A stretch of DNA of 26,211 bases from CAZFCK01 sp964517355 (GCA_964517355.1 CAZFCK010000040.1:1-26211); one strand, 5' to 3'. Shown: positions 1-6,435, numbered from the stretch's first letter. Numbers and translations are program-made. The notes: generated from the sequence alone by a model not told the origin.

Positions 1-51
1 CAGGGAAATGCATAAGAGCATCTAGCGCTTTTCAAGCGTGAGATGCTCTAG
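1..51 (-). repeat. Interspersed three-hairpin repeat, copy R1 (cut by window start)
   Basis: The reverse complement matches the first 51 nt of the repeat family described at 3198-3304, covering hairpin 1 and the first bases of hairpin 2. The rest lies beyond the window start. It begins 18 nt past the stop codon (72-70) of the minus-strand gene at 70-453, so it sits at that gene's 3' end. It is in the opposite orientation to the other three copies. Confidence 0.9.
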
Positions 52-69
52 ACCGGGGAAATTGCGTAT

Positions 70-453
70 CTACGATTGAAAGCGAGGCCCGTACTTGTCG
101 CGCAAATGGTTAGCCGCGTCCGCCTCAAACGCTCTGCGCTGTTTGTCAACGCACGTCCATTTTACCATAAATGCATCCGGGTCGCCCGGTTCCGCCGGCA
201 TGAGACCCGCTCTTTCGAGTTGGTGAAACGTAATCGTTCGCGTGTTCTTGCGCCAAAGAGCGGTGTTTACTTTTTGATCGCCACGGACTGTGATTTCACA
301 TCCACCAGGAATGATAGGATCGTCCTCAAACGTAAGATGCACTTTGTAGGCTCCACCACGTAAGGCAAAACGAACCGCCTTCAGAAAGTCGGTAGCACGC
401 TTGAAGATAGGCTTGCCCTGTTCCGTAGCCGTGGTTACAGTCTGTCCAGCCAT
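70..453 (-). CDS. Hypothetical protein of the integrated element
   Basis: A 127-aa protein that I do not recognise. The start is supported by a good ribosome binding site (GGAGG about 8 nt before the ATG). The protein is soluble, without signal peptide or membrane segment. Its middle (about residues 38-60) looks like short beta strands with several acidic and Gly/Pro turns, and its C-terminal third is charged and probably helical. It is the last gene on the minus strand before repeat R1 and lies downstream of the toxin-antitoxin pair, with a gap of about 100 nt. The position suggests an accessory gene of the mobile element. No function can be assigned. Confidence 0.65.
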   Translation of the reverse strand: MAGQTVTTATEQGKPIFKRATDFLKAVRFALRGGAYKVHLTFEDDPIIPGGCEITVRGDQKVNTALWRKNTRTITFHQLERAGLMPAEPGDPDAFMVKWTCVDKQRRAFEADAANHLRDKYGPRFQS

Positions 454-556
454 TTCAACACCTCCAGAGTGTTGTCAGGGTTAGGCCTCCGGGACGTGCT
501 CCTACACTTCCGGGGGCCGCTTCTATTTACTTCGCCCACTGTGGGCGTTGCTCATC

Positions 557-913
557 TCAGATCGCCAGCAACCTCCTCGGGTCGATTCCAAGAACGTCGG
601 CAAGCTTACGTGCGTTGTTCTTGCCGATGGGGCGCTTGTTGTTCTCCATCTCACTGATATGCCGTCTCGGGATGCCGGATCTCTCCGCAAGCTGCACCTG
701 GGTAAGACCTTCGCGGTACCGGGCTCCGGCAAGGAATACGCCCGGCAATTGATCGTCGTCATAGCCCAGGGCTTCGCGCCACGGCATGGAGGCGTCCGCT
801 TCCTTAAAGCCAAGCTCCCGCATGGCCTGCAGCGCCTCTTTCTTCCTGGTGGCGGGGCCTGTGAAGCACAGGTTCACCTCTTCAGTATGGGGCTTTTTCG
901 TGGGTTCCAACAT
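557..913 (-). CDS. XRE-family antitoxin
   Basis: A 118-aa protein with a C-terminal helix-turn-helix of the XRE/Cro type at about residues 66-115: a Q-x-Q-L-A-E-R-S-G-I segment, then the recognition helix with I-S-E-M-E-N and the closing A-D-V-L-G-I-D-P turn. About 60 N-terminal residues probably contact the toxin. It overlaps the upstream toxin gene by 32 nt and has its own GGAGG site inside that gene, so the two are translationally coupled. Toxin first and HTH antitoxin second is the HigBA-like order. The protein should neutralise the toxin and repress the operon through the palindrome in the promoter at 1175-1187. Confidence 0.85.
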   Translation of the reverse strand: MLEPTKKPHTEEVNLCFTGPATRKKEALQAMRELGFKEADASMPWREALGYDDDQLPGVFLAGARYREGLTQVQLAERSGIPRRHISEMENNKRPIGKNNARKLADVLGIDPRRLLAI

Positions 914-1160
914 ACGTCACCTCCACAAGTCTGATTTCCTTGTCACGCTCTTCCCAGACCGCAACATATGTGGGCTTTCCCTTTTTCAAGTTGCAATGGT
1001 GGCGATTCGAGGCCAGCTTGCCGTAGTTCGGCCAATCGCCCCGGACGGGTCCGCCGTCCTCGATATCGGCCAACAGCAGCGCCAAAATCTTATGCACCCG
1101 GTCAGGCAGCTTGTGCGCCCCCTTCCGCGCTTTTGCCGACATCTCAACCGTCCACTTCAT
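882..1160 (-). CDS. RelE/ParE-superfamily toxin
   Basis: A 92-aa protein with the layout of RelE/ParE-fold toxins: an N-terminal helical half rich in Lys/Arg (residues 8-35), then a strand-rich half with the pattern K-K-G-K-P-T-Y-V-A-V-W followed by E-V-T-Y-V-G-T-H-E-K-A. The latter resembles the proteins usually annotated as cytotoxic translational repressors of toxin-antitoxin systems. Such toxins typically cleave mRNA at the ribosome. It is the first gene of a two-gene operon with the XRE antitoxin and is preceded by a promoter with an embedded operator. The exact subfamily (HigB or RelE) is not certain. Confidence 0.85.
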   Translation of the reverse strand: MKWTVEMSAKARKGAHKLPDRVHKILALLLADIEDGGPVRGDWPNYGKLASNRHHCNLKKGKPTYVAVWEERDKEIRLVEVTYVGTHEKAPY

Positions 1161-1169
1161 AGCGCCCCT

Positions 1170-1197
1170 ACTGTACTAAAATTTAGTGCATAGTCAA
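1170..1197 (-). promoter_or_regulatory. Promoter and palindromic operator of the toxin-antitoxin operon
   Basis: On the minus strand, TTGACT (1197-1192) and TACAGT (1175-1170) are separated by 16 nt, 9 nt ahead of the toxin start codon. The spacer holds a perfect palindrome ACTAAA-A-TTTAGT at 1175-1187, which touches the -10 box. A repressor bound there would block RNA polymerase, as expected for antitoxin autoregulation. The binding protein is inferred. Confidence 0.65.
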
Positions 1198-1264
1198 GCT
1201 ATGCCTATGGAGAACAAAAAGCTCATGATGTTTTAGGAGCTTAGCAAGATATCTTCTCCAATCG

Positions 1265-1399
1265 GTGACATGAGTGACGTTAGTGACGTTTTATCCCCTG
1301 CCTAAAAAGGTGACATGAGTGACGTTTGCGATTAAAACGTCACCGCTGAAAACCGTTGTCACGCCTAGCTTTGTGACGTTAGTGACGTTTGTGACGTTT
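1265..1399. repeat. GTGACGTT iteron cluster
   Basis: The 9-bp unit GTGACGTTW occurs at 1274, 1283, 1319, 1373, 1382 and 1391, with degenerate copies starting at 1265 and 1310 (GTGACATGA) and an inverted copy at 1336-1343. Adjacent copies abut with 9-nt spacing, so they fall near one helical face. Such spacing is typical of sites for a replication initiator or a directionality factor. The cluster lies in the 434-nt gap between the toxin-antitoxin operon and the integrase, where no gene is visible. Confidence 0.8.
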
Positions 1400-1470
1400 T
1401 CCACGGTGTAAATCCATATTTATCCTGCAGGTCACTTGCTTGCCCTGGCGGTTGCGCCTCATCGGTGAAG

Positions 1471-1571
1471 TCCGAGATTAGCAACTTTAGCAAGTTTAGC
1501 AGGGGTGCAGGCTTCATTCCCCTCATTGCCGGAATCCGAGATTAGCGAGTTTAGCAAGTTTAGCAGGGGTG
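1471..1571. repeat. Duplicated 37-bp unit built of TTAGCAAGT iterons
   Basis: Two near-identical 37-nt copies (1471-1507 and 1535-1571) each contain three consecutive 9-bp units of the form TTAGCAAGT, followed by AGGGGTG. The copies differ only in the first unit. This is a second iteron family, next to the GTGACGTT family and immediately downstream of the integrase stop codon. It could be an origin or accessory protein-binding region of the element. Confidence 0.8.
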
Positions 1572-1594
1572 TTGCCCTGTTTCCCGAGAGGTAT

Positions 1595-2755
1595 TCACTT
1601 CACGACCTTCAAAATCTGATTGTGCCCTTCTCCGTTCACTGCCCGCATAAGATCATCATGCACCCCGGCGGCACGGGATAGGGCTTCGTCCCGTAAATGG
1701 GCGTAGCGTTGGCTCATGCGCGGTTCCTTGTGCGTCAAGAGCTTCTGCAGGGTGTACATGTCCACTGTTCCGGAGCTGGCCAGCATGGACGCATAGACAT
1801 GCCGCAAGCCATGCATGGGGCGGAAGTCATCGGGCAAACCCGCTCTTTTTCTGATACGCCTTAAGGCCGGGTAGATATTCTGAAGCTCTCCCCCTTCAGG
1901 ATTGGGGAAAACGTAATTGGAAGTCTTAGGTTGCTCCTGCAGGATGTCACGGGCCATTTCAGACATGGGAATGTGGGAGGCCTTGCCTCCCTTGCTCTTG
2001 CCAATGAAGATGAAGCCGCGCTCCATGTCCAGGTCAGGCCACTGCAGGCGTAAGATTTCGCTTCGCCTCATACCAGTGGCCAGGGCCATTTTCATGATAC
2101 GGGCTGTTTGCTGATTCTCGTCATCGGCCATGGCCTGAAGCAGCCGTTGAAGCTGCTCCGGAGTCAAATCCTCCGTGACTTCATTGTCTACCCTGGGGAG
2201 TTCGATATGGAGGCGGGTAGGGTCCGGGGCCTGGCAAAGCCCCTTCTTGACGCCAAAGTTGATGATGCGTTTCAGCAGGGCCAGGACGTGCTTTACGGTC
2301 TGGGGGCTCTTCTGCTTGATCAGCTTCACCCGCAAGCGGTCCACGTCCAGCGTGATGATTTCATGAGGCTCTTTCTGGCCAAATGGTTTGGCAAGGTAAT
2401 CCTGGAAGCGGTAGTCATCGGTGCGTAAGCCCTTGGTCATTTCGCGCTGGCTCTTGTATTCATCCCAGAGCTTGGCAATGGTCATGCGCCTGCGCTCCGC
2501 CTCAAGCTCTTCCCGCTCCCGCTGCCGACGTTCGGCGTTTGTCTCCATGTCCCCATCGATACGACGAGCCCGCAGGCCGGATGCGCGTGCGGGGGTCATA
2601 TCATCGCGGTGCTGCCGTCCTGCTTTCTCCTCCACCTGCCTGCCGTCTTTGCGATAGCGGATGAAGTAGATTTTCTCGGGCTTGCCGTCCGGGGTCTTGC
2701 CCATGACGTAATAGACGCCCGCGTAACTGGTCTTGAATCGCTCTTGTCTCGCCAT
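1595..2755 (-). CDS. int: Tyrosine recombinase (phage-type integrase)
   Basis: A 386-aa site-specific recombinase that would integrate and excise the element at tRNA-Glu. The catalytic set is complete: Arg230 in T-G-M-R-R-S-E, His315-x-x-Arg318 in M-H-G-L-R-H, His342 in L-L-T-H-K, and the nucleophile Tyr351 in S-Q-R-Y. Residues 90-185 form the SAM-like core-binding domain, and residues 1-45 look like an arm-binding beta domain. An in-frame ATG 14 codons upstream is less likely, because the chosen ATG at 2755 follows a good GGGAGGG site. The gene lies about 240 nt from the attachment site and is transcribed away from it, as is common for such elements. It appears intact. Confidence 0.95.
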   Translation of the reverse strand: MARQERFKTSYAGVYYVMGKTPDGKPEKIYFIRYRKDGRQVEEKAGRQHRDDMTPARASGLRARRIDGDMETNAERRQREREELEAERRRMTIAKLWDEYKSQREMTKGLRTDDYRFQDYLAKPFGQKEPHEIITLDVDRLRVKLIKQKSPQTVKHVLALLKRIINFGVKKGLCQAPDPTRLHIELPRVDNEVTEDLTPEQLQRLLQAMADDENQQTARIMKMALATGMRRSEILRLQWPDLDMERGFIFIGKSKGGKASHIPMSEMARDILQEQPKTSNYVFPNPEGGELQNIYPALRRIRKRAGLPDDFRPMHGLRHVYASMLASSGTVDMYTLQKLLTHKEPRMSQRYAHLRDEALSRAAGVHDDLMRAVNGEGHNQILKVVK

Positions 2756-2772
2756 GCTTCCCTCCCCTGTCC

Positions 2773-2872
2773 GTGTGGGGGAACGGATTTCCCCCACAGC
2801 TCACGGCACCGTTACCGGCCTGGGATTCTGGCCGTGGGGTGGATATATTTTCCCCCACACTATCCCCCACAC
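2773..2872. repeat. TCCCCCACA repeats, candidate integrase arm sites
   Basis: The motif TCCCCCACA occurs at about 2789, 2851 and 2864 in direct orientation and once inverted at 2773-2782. All lie between the integrase start and the attachment site. Repeats of this size and position are typical arm-type binding sites for the N-terminal domain of tyrosine recombinases. The role is inferred from position only. Confidence 0.55.
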
Positions 2873-2996
2873 TTTTTGGGAAAGTAGATGGCCTTCAGAT
2901 GAAAGTCAATCCTATTCCCTGAAAACATAACTCTTGGAATAATAAGATTTTTCGTTTTAGATGAAACAGGATGAAAATAGCTGATTAGATATGTTT

Positions 2997-3042
2997 ACGG
3001 CCTCTCACGCCGGTAACCGGGGTTCAAATCCCCGTGGGGACG
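2997..3042 (+). other. attR-like site: 3' fragment of tRNA-Glu(CTC)
   Basis: The sequence reproduces a tRNA from the anticodon stem onward: loop CTCTCAC with anticodon CTC, the variable region, the T arm CGGGG-TTCAAAT-CCCCG, and the acceptor 3' strand TGGGGAC followed by G. The 5' half (D arm and acceptor 5' strand) is missing, so it is not a functional tRNA. This is the usual footprint of integration into a tRNA 3' end. No encoded CCA follows. The intact tRNA-Glu is predicted to the left of the window. Confidence 0.9.
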
Positions 3043-3062
3043 TTACTCAAAAATATCAAGAG

Positions 3063-3090
3063 TTTATGCGCAAGCATAAACCCTTTTTTT
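3063..3090 (+). terminator. Rho-independent terminator behind the tRNA-Glu fragment
   Basis: Stem TTTATGC (3063-3069) and GCATAAA (3074-3080) with loop GCAA, then CCC and seven T residues. It lies 20 nt after the tRNA fragment in the same direction and is probably the original terminator of the host tRNA-Glu gene. Confidence 0.85.
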
Positions 3091-3197
3091 GTTTGAAATC
3101 GGAGCGAAGACATCGATTTTCTCTTTATCCGGTCAATTATTCCAGCTCCTTGAGAGGGCCAGGCTCGGTTGTGTCCATATAATGCTGTAAAATTAGG

Positions 3198-3304
3198 CTA
3201 GAGCATCTCACGCTTGAAAAGCGCTAGATGCTCTTATGCATTTCCCTGGAACAATTGGAAATTGTTTCAGGGGAGAGCCTTGTTTCAAGGCGAAAATGCG
3301 CTAA
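3198..3304 (+). repeat. Interspersed three-hairpin repeat, copy R2 (complete, 107 nt)
   Basis: This copy runs from CTAGAGC to GCGCTAA. Hairpin 1 (3200-3234) has a 9-bp stem AGAGCATCT/AGATGCTCT and an inner 5-bp stem CGCTT/AAGCG with loop GAA. Hairpin 2 (3244-3272) has a 13-bp stem with one G-T pair and loop GGA. Hairpin 3 (3277-3291) has stem GCCTTG/CAAGGC and loop TTT. GCATTT (3238-3243) pairs with AAATGC (3294-3299) and closes hairpins 2 and 3 into a three-way junction. It matches R3 at 105 of 107 positions and lies inside the IS256 element. Confidence 0.95.
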
Positions 3305-3383
3305 GGCCGGCAGGATTTTGAGAAGGCCACCGCTTTCCGTTATGGCGCTTGTTGTCAACGATAAGCACATAAAGGAGGAAGCG

Positions 3384-4601
3384 ATGGCCGAGTACGAAAT
3401 TAAGCTCACCGGGGAGCATCTGGCAAGCCTCATGTCCAATGACCAGGGCTTCCGCAGGCTCCTGCAAGACGTAATCAACCAGGTTCTGGAAGCACAGATG
3501 ACAGACCACCTGCACGCAGAGCCCTACGAACGAACCGATGGCCGTCAGGGACATCGCAATGGCTACCGGGTCCGGCAACTCTCCACCCGCGTCGGCCCCC
3601 TCTTGTTACGCATCCCCCAGTCCAGAGACGGGAGCTTTTCCACCGACATTTTCCGCCGCTATCAGCGTAGCGAGCAGGCCTTTGTCCTTGGCCTGATGGA
3701 AATGTACCTGCGGGGCGTCTCCACCAGGAAAGTCTCCGCGATCACAGAAGAACTCTGTGGAACAAGCTTCTCGAAATCAACCGTCAGCCAACTGGCTACG
3801 GAGTTGGACCTGCGTGTTGAGGCCTGGGGCAAGCGTGATCTGTCAGGACAGGAGTATCCCTTCCTGATCGTCGATGCCCTGGTGCTCAAAGTGCGGCGGG
3901 AGCGGGCTGTACGCTCCACGAGCGCGTTGATCGTCACCGGCGTCAACGCCGAAGGGAACCGCGAGATCCTCGGCCTGCACCTGGGAGATAGTGAATCCGA
4001 GACCACTTGGGAGGACATCTTCATCTCCCTGAAGCAACGCGGATTGCGTGGCGTGGACTTCGCAGTTTCTGACCAGCACAAAGGCCTGGTCAAGGCGCTA
4101 CGTCGTCACTTTCAGGGAGCCTGCTGGCAGCGCTGCCAGGTGCATTTTATGCGCAATATCCTCGGACACACGCTAAAAAGCGTGCAAGGCGAGATGGTGC
4201 GAGGGCTCAGGCGAATTCTGCACGCCTCGGATCAGACAGAAGCCCGAAAAATGTTTCACCATTTGCAGCAATCTCTTGATGGCAAGGCAGACAAAGCGCT
4301 GCCCTTGCTGGAAGAGGGGTTGGAGGATGCCATTGCGGTTCTGACGCTGCCTGAGAAATATCACCGTAGGTTGCGGACCACGAACATGGTGGAGCGTCTT
4401 AATGAAGAGATTCGACGCCGTGAGAAGGTGCTACGCATTTTCCCCAATGAAGAATCAGCGTTTCGCTTGTTGGGAGCACTCCTTGCCGAGCAGCACGAGC
4501 TCTGGTCCACGGGCCGCAAGTACTTGAATATGGATGACTATCGGCAATGGCGCAAGCTGATGCATCAGGAGGAAAGCAAGCCGTTATCCGTTGCGAAGTA
4601 G
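3384..4601 (+). CDS. IS256-family (mutator-type) transposase
   Basis: A 405-aa DDE transposase. Asp164 (L-I-V-D-A), Asp230 (A-V-S-D-Q-H-K-G) and Glu337 (N-M-V-E-R-L-N) form the catalytic triad, and Cys251-x-x-His254 (C-Q-V-H-F) matches the conserved C-x-x-H of the family. The start at 3384 follows an AAGGAGG site at ideal spacing. An in-frame ATG at 3228 lies inside repeat R2 and is rejected. Length is normal for the family and the frame is open throughout, so the enzyme is probably active. It would move the element bounded by the inverted repeats at 3173 and 4811. Confidence 0.95.
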   Translation: MAEYEIKLTGEHLASLMSNDQGFRRLLQDVINQVLEAQMTDHLHAEPYERTDGRQGHRNGYRVRQLSTRVGPLLLRIPQSRDGSFSTDIFRRYQRSEQAFVLGLMEMYLRGVSTRKVSAITEELCGTSFSKSTVSQLATELDLRVEAWGKRDLSGQEYPFLIVDALVLKVRRERAVRSTSALIVTGVNAEGNREILGLHLGDSESETTWEDIFISLKQRGLRGVDFAVSDQHKGLVKALRRHFQGACWQRCQVHFMRNILGHTLKSVQGEMVRGLRRILHASDQTEARKMFHHLQQSLDGKADKALPLLEEGLEDAIAVLTLPEKYHRRLRTTNMVERLNEEIRRREKVLRIFPNEESAFRLLGALLAEQHELWSTGRKYLNMDDYRQWRKLMHQEESKPLSVAK

Positions 4602-4928
4602 CTCTTTGAGCCCGAGTTGAGGACGCCGCTCCTCTCGCCGTCGCATCCTTTCAAGGGGGCAGGAGTAAGGCCGGACTGTCAAGGCCGAGCGGAGTCCTTT
4701 TGCGGAGCGAGCCGAAGGGAAGCCTTAACTGGCTGGTCGCTCATGCCACCAGCGACCTCGACGGGGAGGGGTGTCTGACGGGAAGTGGAATTTTTACAGC
4801 AAATTTTGGACTTGATTTCCCCATGCCGCCAACAGGCGATGAAGATGGCAAATATCTGATTTTAAACTAAAAATAAAAGCTTTTTTTGTATGCTACCTAA
4901 CATGCTGAGTTAAAGAGGATTTTATGGA

Positions 4929-4952
4929 ATTTGGTTACACATTTGGTTACAC
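4929..4952. repeat. Tandem 12-bp direct repeat next to the tRNA-Phe terminator
   Basis: The unit ATTTGGTTACAC occurs twice head to tail (4929-4940 and 4941-4952), just beyond the terminator of tRNA-Phe. Its role is unknown. The place, beyond the 3' end of a tRNA, fits a relic attachment region of a lost element, but nothing else supports this. The stretch 4812-4928 shows no gene. Confidence 0.6.
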
Positions 4953-4959
4953 ACAAACG

Positions 4960-4997
4960 AAAAAGCCCTTTCAAGGATTTCCTTGAAAGGGCTTTTT
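4960..4997 (-). terminator. Terminator of tRNA-Phe (bidirectional)
   Basis: A perfect 17-bp stem (AAAAAGCCCTTTCAAGG paired with 4981-4997) and a 4-nt loop. Being symmetrical, it ends in a T run on either strand. It lies 5 nt past the tRNA 3' end. Confidence 0.9.
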
Positions 4998-5001
4998 CTC
5001 G

Positions 5002-5077
5002 TGGTGCCGAGGGACAGAATTGAACTGCCGACACGGGGATTTTCAGTCCCCTGCTCTACCGACTGAGCTACCTCGGC
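5002..5077 (-). tRNA. tRNA-Phe (GAA), with encoded CCA
   Basis: 76 nt on the minus strand. The acceptor stem GCCGAGG pairs with CCTCGGC and is followed by A and encoded CCA (5004-5002). The D arm is AGCTCAGTCGGTAGAGC. The anticodon stem GGGGA/TCCCC encloses loop CTGAAAA with anticodon GAA. The T arm contains GTTCAATTC. All arms fold normally, so it should be functional. It carries Phe to UUY codons. Confidence 0.97.
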
Positions 5078-5133
5078 GCCATCGGAAAGGCTCTTTTATA
5101 TAACTCCGTTGCGCATGGCAAGCTTTTTTTCTG

Positions 5134-5162
5134 AAAAAAACCAGAAAAAGAACCCGGTCTGG
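5134..5162 (-). terminator. Probable terminator after hisG
   Basis: On the minus strand a short stem CCAGA/TCTGG (5162-5158 with 5145-5141) is followed by seven T residues, 11 nt past the hisG stop codon. The stem is only 5 bp, so it is weak. Confidence 0.45.
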
Positions 5163-5172
5163 CAACAGCGCC

Positions 5173-6054
5173 TTAAACGACTTTATTCAAAGAGTATTCG
5201 ATAATACCCTCGGCCCCCACAGAGCGCAGGTTGGGAATCAGGTCGCGCACTATGCCTTCATCCACCACGATTTCGATGGAAAGCCAGTTCTTGTTGTAAA
5301 GATTGGCCACCGTGGGCGACGTGAGGCTGGGCAGCATGTCCATAATCTGGGGCAGCTTTTCCTCCGGCACGTTCATTTTCAATCCCACCAGCTTTTCCGC
5401 GCGCAACGCCCCATGCAGCAACAAGTCGATATTCTCTATCTTCTTGCGTTTGATCGGATCTTCCCAGGCCTTTTTATTGGCGATGAGCTGGGTGTTGGTC
5501 TGCAGCAATTCGGCGATGATGCGCAATCCGTGCGCCTTGATGGTGGTTCCGGTTTCCGTGACTTCCACGATGGCGTCGGCCAGGCCTTCCACCACTTTGG
5601 CTTCCGTGGCGCCCCATGAAAATGAGACCTCCACCGGAATATTGGCGTTACGGAAATAGCTTTCCGTAAAGTTCCTGAGTTCCGTGGCGATTTTTTTCCC
5701 GGCCAGGTCCTCGGGTCTTTTGTAGGGCGAATCGCCCGCCACGGCCAGGACCCACCGCGCGGGGCGGTTGCTGACTTTGGAATAGACCAGATCCGAGACA
5801 AGCACCACGTCGGAGCTGTTTTCCAGAATCCAGTCCTTGCCCGTCAGTCCCGCGTCCAACGTGCCGTCTTCCACATAGCACGACATTTCCTGCGCGCGGC
5901 ACATGGAGCACTGTATTTGGGGATCATTGATTTCGGGAAAATAATTTCTGTGGTGCTGGCGGATTTTCCAACCGGAGCGCGCGAAAAGATTGATCGTGGC
6001 GTCCTGAAGGGAGCCTTTTGGAATGCCGAGTTTAAGAATCGTGCCTTCTGACAT
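5173..6054 (-). CDS. hisG: ATP phosphoribosyltransferase (long form)
   Basis: A 293-aa enzyme for the first step of histidine synthesis: ATP + PRPP to phosphoribosyl-ATP. Supporting features are the N-terminal L-K-L-G-I-P-K-G-S-L segment, the D-A-G-L-T-G-K-D-W element near residue 70, and the PRPP-site stretch E-V-T-E-T-G-T-T around residue 165. The length, with a C-terminal ACT-like domain (from about residue 217), identifies the long form, which is feedback-inhibited by histidine and does not need HisZ. Its ATG directly follows the hisI stop codon, so the two are co-transcribed and probably coupled. Confidence 0.97.
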   Translation of the reverse strand: MSEGTILKLGIPKGSLQDATINLFARSGWKIRQHHRNYFPEINDPQIQCSMCRAQEMSCYVEDGTLDAGLTGKDWILENSSDVVLVSDLVYSKVSNRPARWVLAVAGDSPYKRPEDLAGKKIATELRNFTESYFRNANIPVEVSFSWGATEAKVVEGLADAIVEVTETGTTIKAHGLRIIAELLQTNTQLIANKKAWEDPIKRKKIENIDLLLHGALRAEKLVGLKMNVPEEKLPQIMDMLPSLTSPTVANLYNKNWLSIEIVVDEGIVRDLIPNLRSVGAEGIIEYSLNKVV

Positions 6055-6435
6055 TTATTTATAAACCTCCTTGGGATCGAAAACCAGGGGCGAACACAAC
6101 GACACTGCGCCGTCTTTGAGTTCGCGGTAAAAACAACTGCGGTAGCCTTTGTGGCAAGCCGCCCCACCCACCTGTTCCACCAGGTAGATCAGCGTATCCG
6201 CATCGCAATCCAAACGAATGGACTTGATGCGCTGCACGTGGCCGGAGGTCCCGCCTTTATGCCACAGGGTGTTTCTGCTGCGGCTGTAGTAATGGGCCTC
6301 TCCGGTTTCCAACGTTTTACGATAGGCCTCTTCATTGACATACGCGAGCATGAGCACCTCGCCTGTCTCCACATCCTGAGCAATGGCCGGCACCAGACCG
6401 CCTTGCTTTTCGAAATCCGGTGTAAAGTCCAACAT
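6055..6435 (-). CDS. hisI: Phosphoribosyl-AMP cyclohydrolase
   Basis: A 126-aa enzyme of histidine synthesis that opens the purine ring of phosphoribosyl-AMP. It shows the metal-binding motif D76-C-D-A-D80 and the zinc cysteines C94 and C101 in C-H-K-G-Y-R-S-C. The start at 6435 has a GAGGAGA site and gives the standard family N-terminus; an in-frame upstream extension to 6564 lacks similarity and is rejected. No HisE (PRA-PH) domain is fused, so that step must be encoded elsewhere. The gene directly precedes hisG. Confidence 0.95.
   Translation of the reverse strand: MLDFTPDFEKQGGLVPAIAQDVETGEVLMLAYVNEEAYRKTLETGEAHYYSRSRNTLWHKGGTSGHVQRIKSIRLDCDADTLIYLVEQVGGAACHKGYRSCFYRELKDGAVSLCSPLVFDPKEVYK

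Larger units (their letters stand above)
1..3042. mobile_element. Right end of an integrated element inserted at tRNA-Glu
   Basis: The segment carries a tyrosine recombinase next to a 46-nt 3' fragment of tRNA-Glu(CTC), repeat clusters typical of recombinase or replication proteins, a toxin-antitoxin pair and an unknown protein. Integration at the 3' end of a tRNA leaves an intact tRNA at one side and a 3' fragment at the other. Here the fragment is on the right and is followed by a host-type terminator, so the element extends leftward past position 1. No structural phage or conjugation genes are visible, so prophage, satellite or genomic island cannot be told apart. The left limit is unknown. 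Confidence 0.75.
3173..4811 (+). mobile_element. IS256-family insertion sequence
   Basis: The element encodes a complete IS256-type transposase flanked by imperfect terminal inverted repeats. The left repeat begins GTCCATATAATGCTGTAAAA at 3173. The right repeat read inward from 4811 begins GTCCAAAATTTGCTGTAAAA. The two match at 16 of 20 positions and resemble the known IS256 ends. The 5' leader is unusually long because repeat R2 lies inside it (3198-3304). A 210-nt non-coding tail follows the transposase and includes a small dyad (4673-4697) followed by TTTT. I see no 8-9 bp target duplication at the ends. Confidence 0.85.

Noticed and set aside
533..547. Palindrome CGCCCAC-T-GTGGGCG as terminator of the toxin-antitoxin operon
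   Set aside because: The stem is good but no T run follows on the minus strand, so I do not call it a terminator.
1265..1571. CRISPR array
   Set aside because: The repeats are 9 bp or a duplicated 37-bp unit without regular unique spacers, and no cas genes are present.
3228..3383. Upstream in-frame start of the IS256 transposase
   Set aside because: The extra 52 codons run through repeat R2, and the family N-terminus with AAGGAGG is at 3384.
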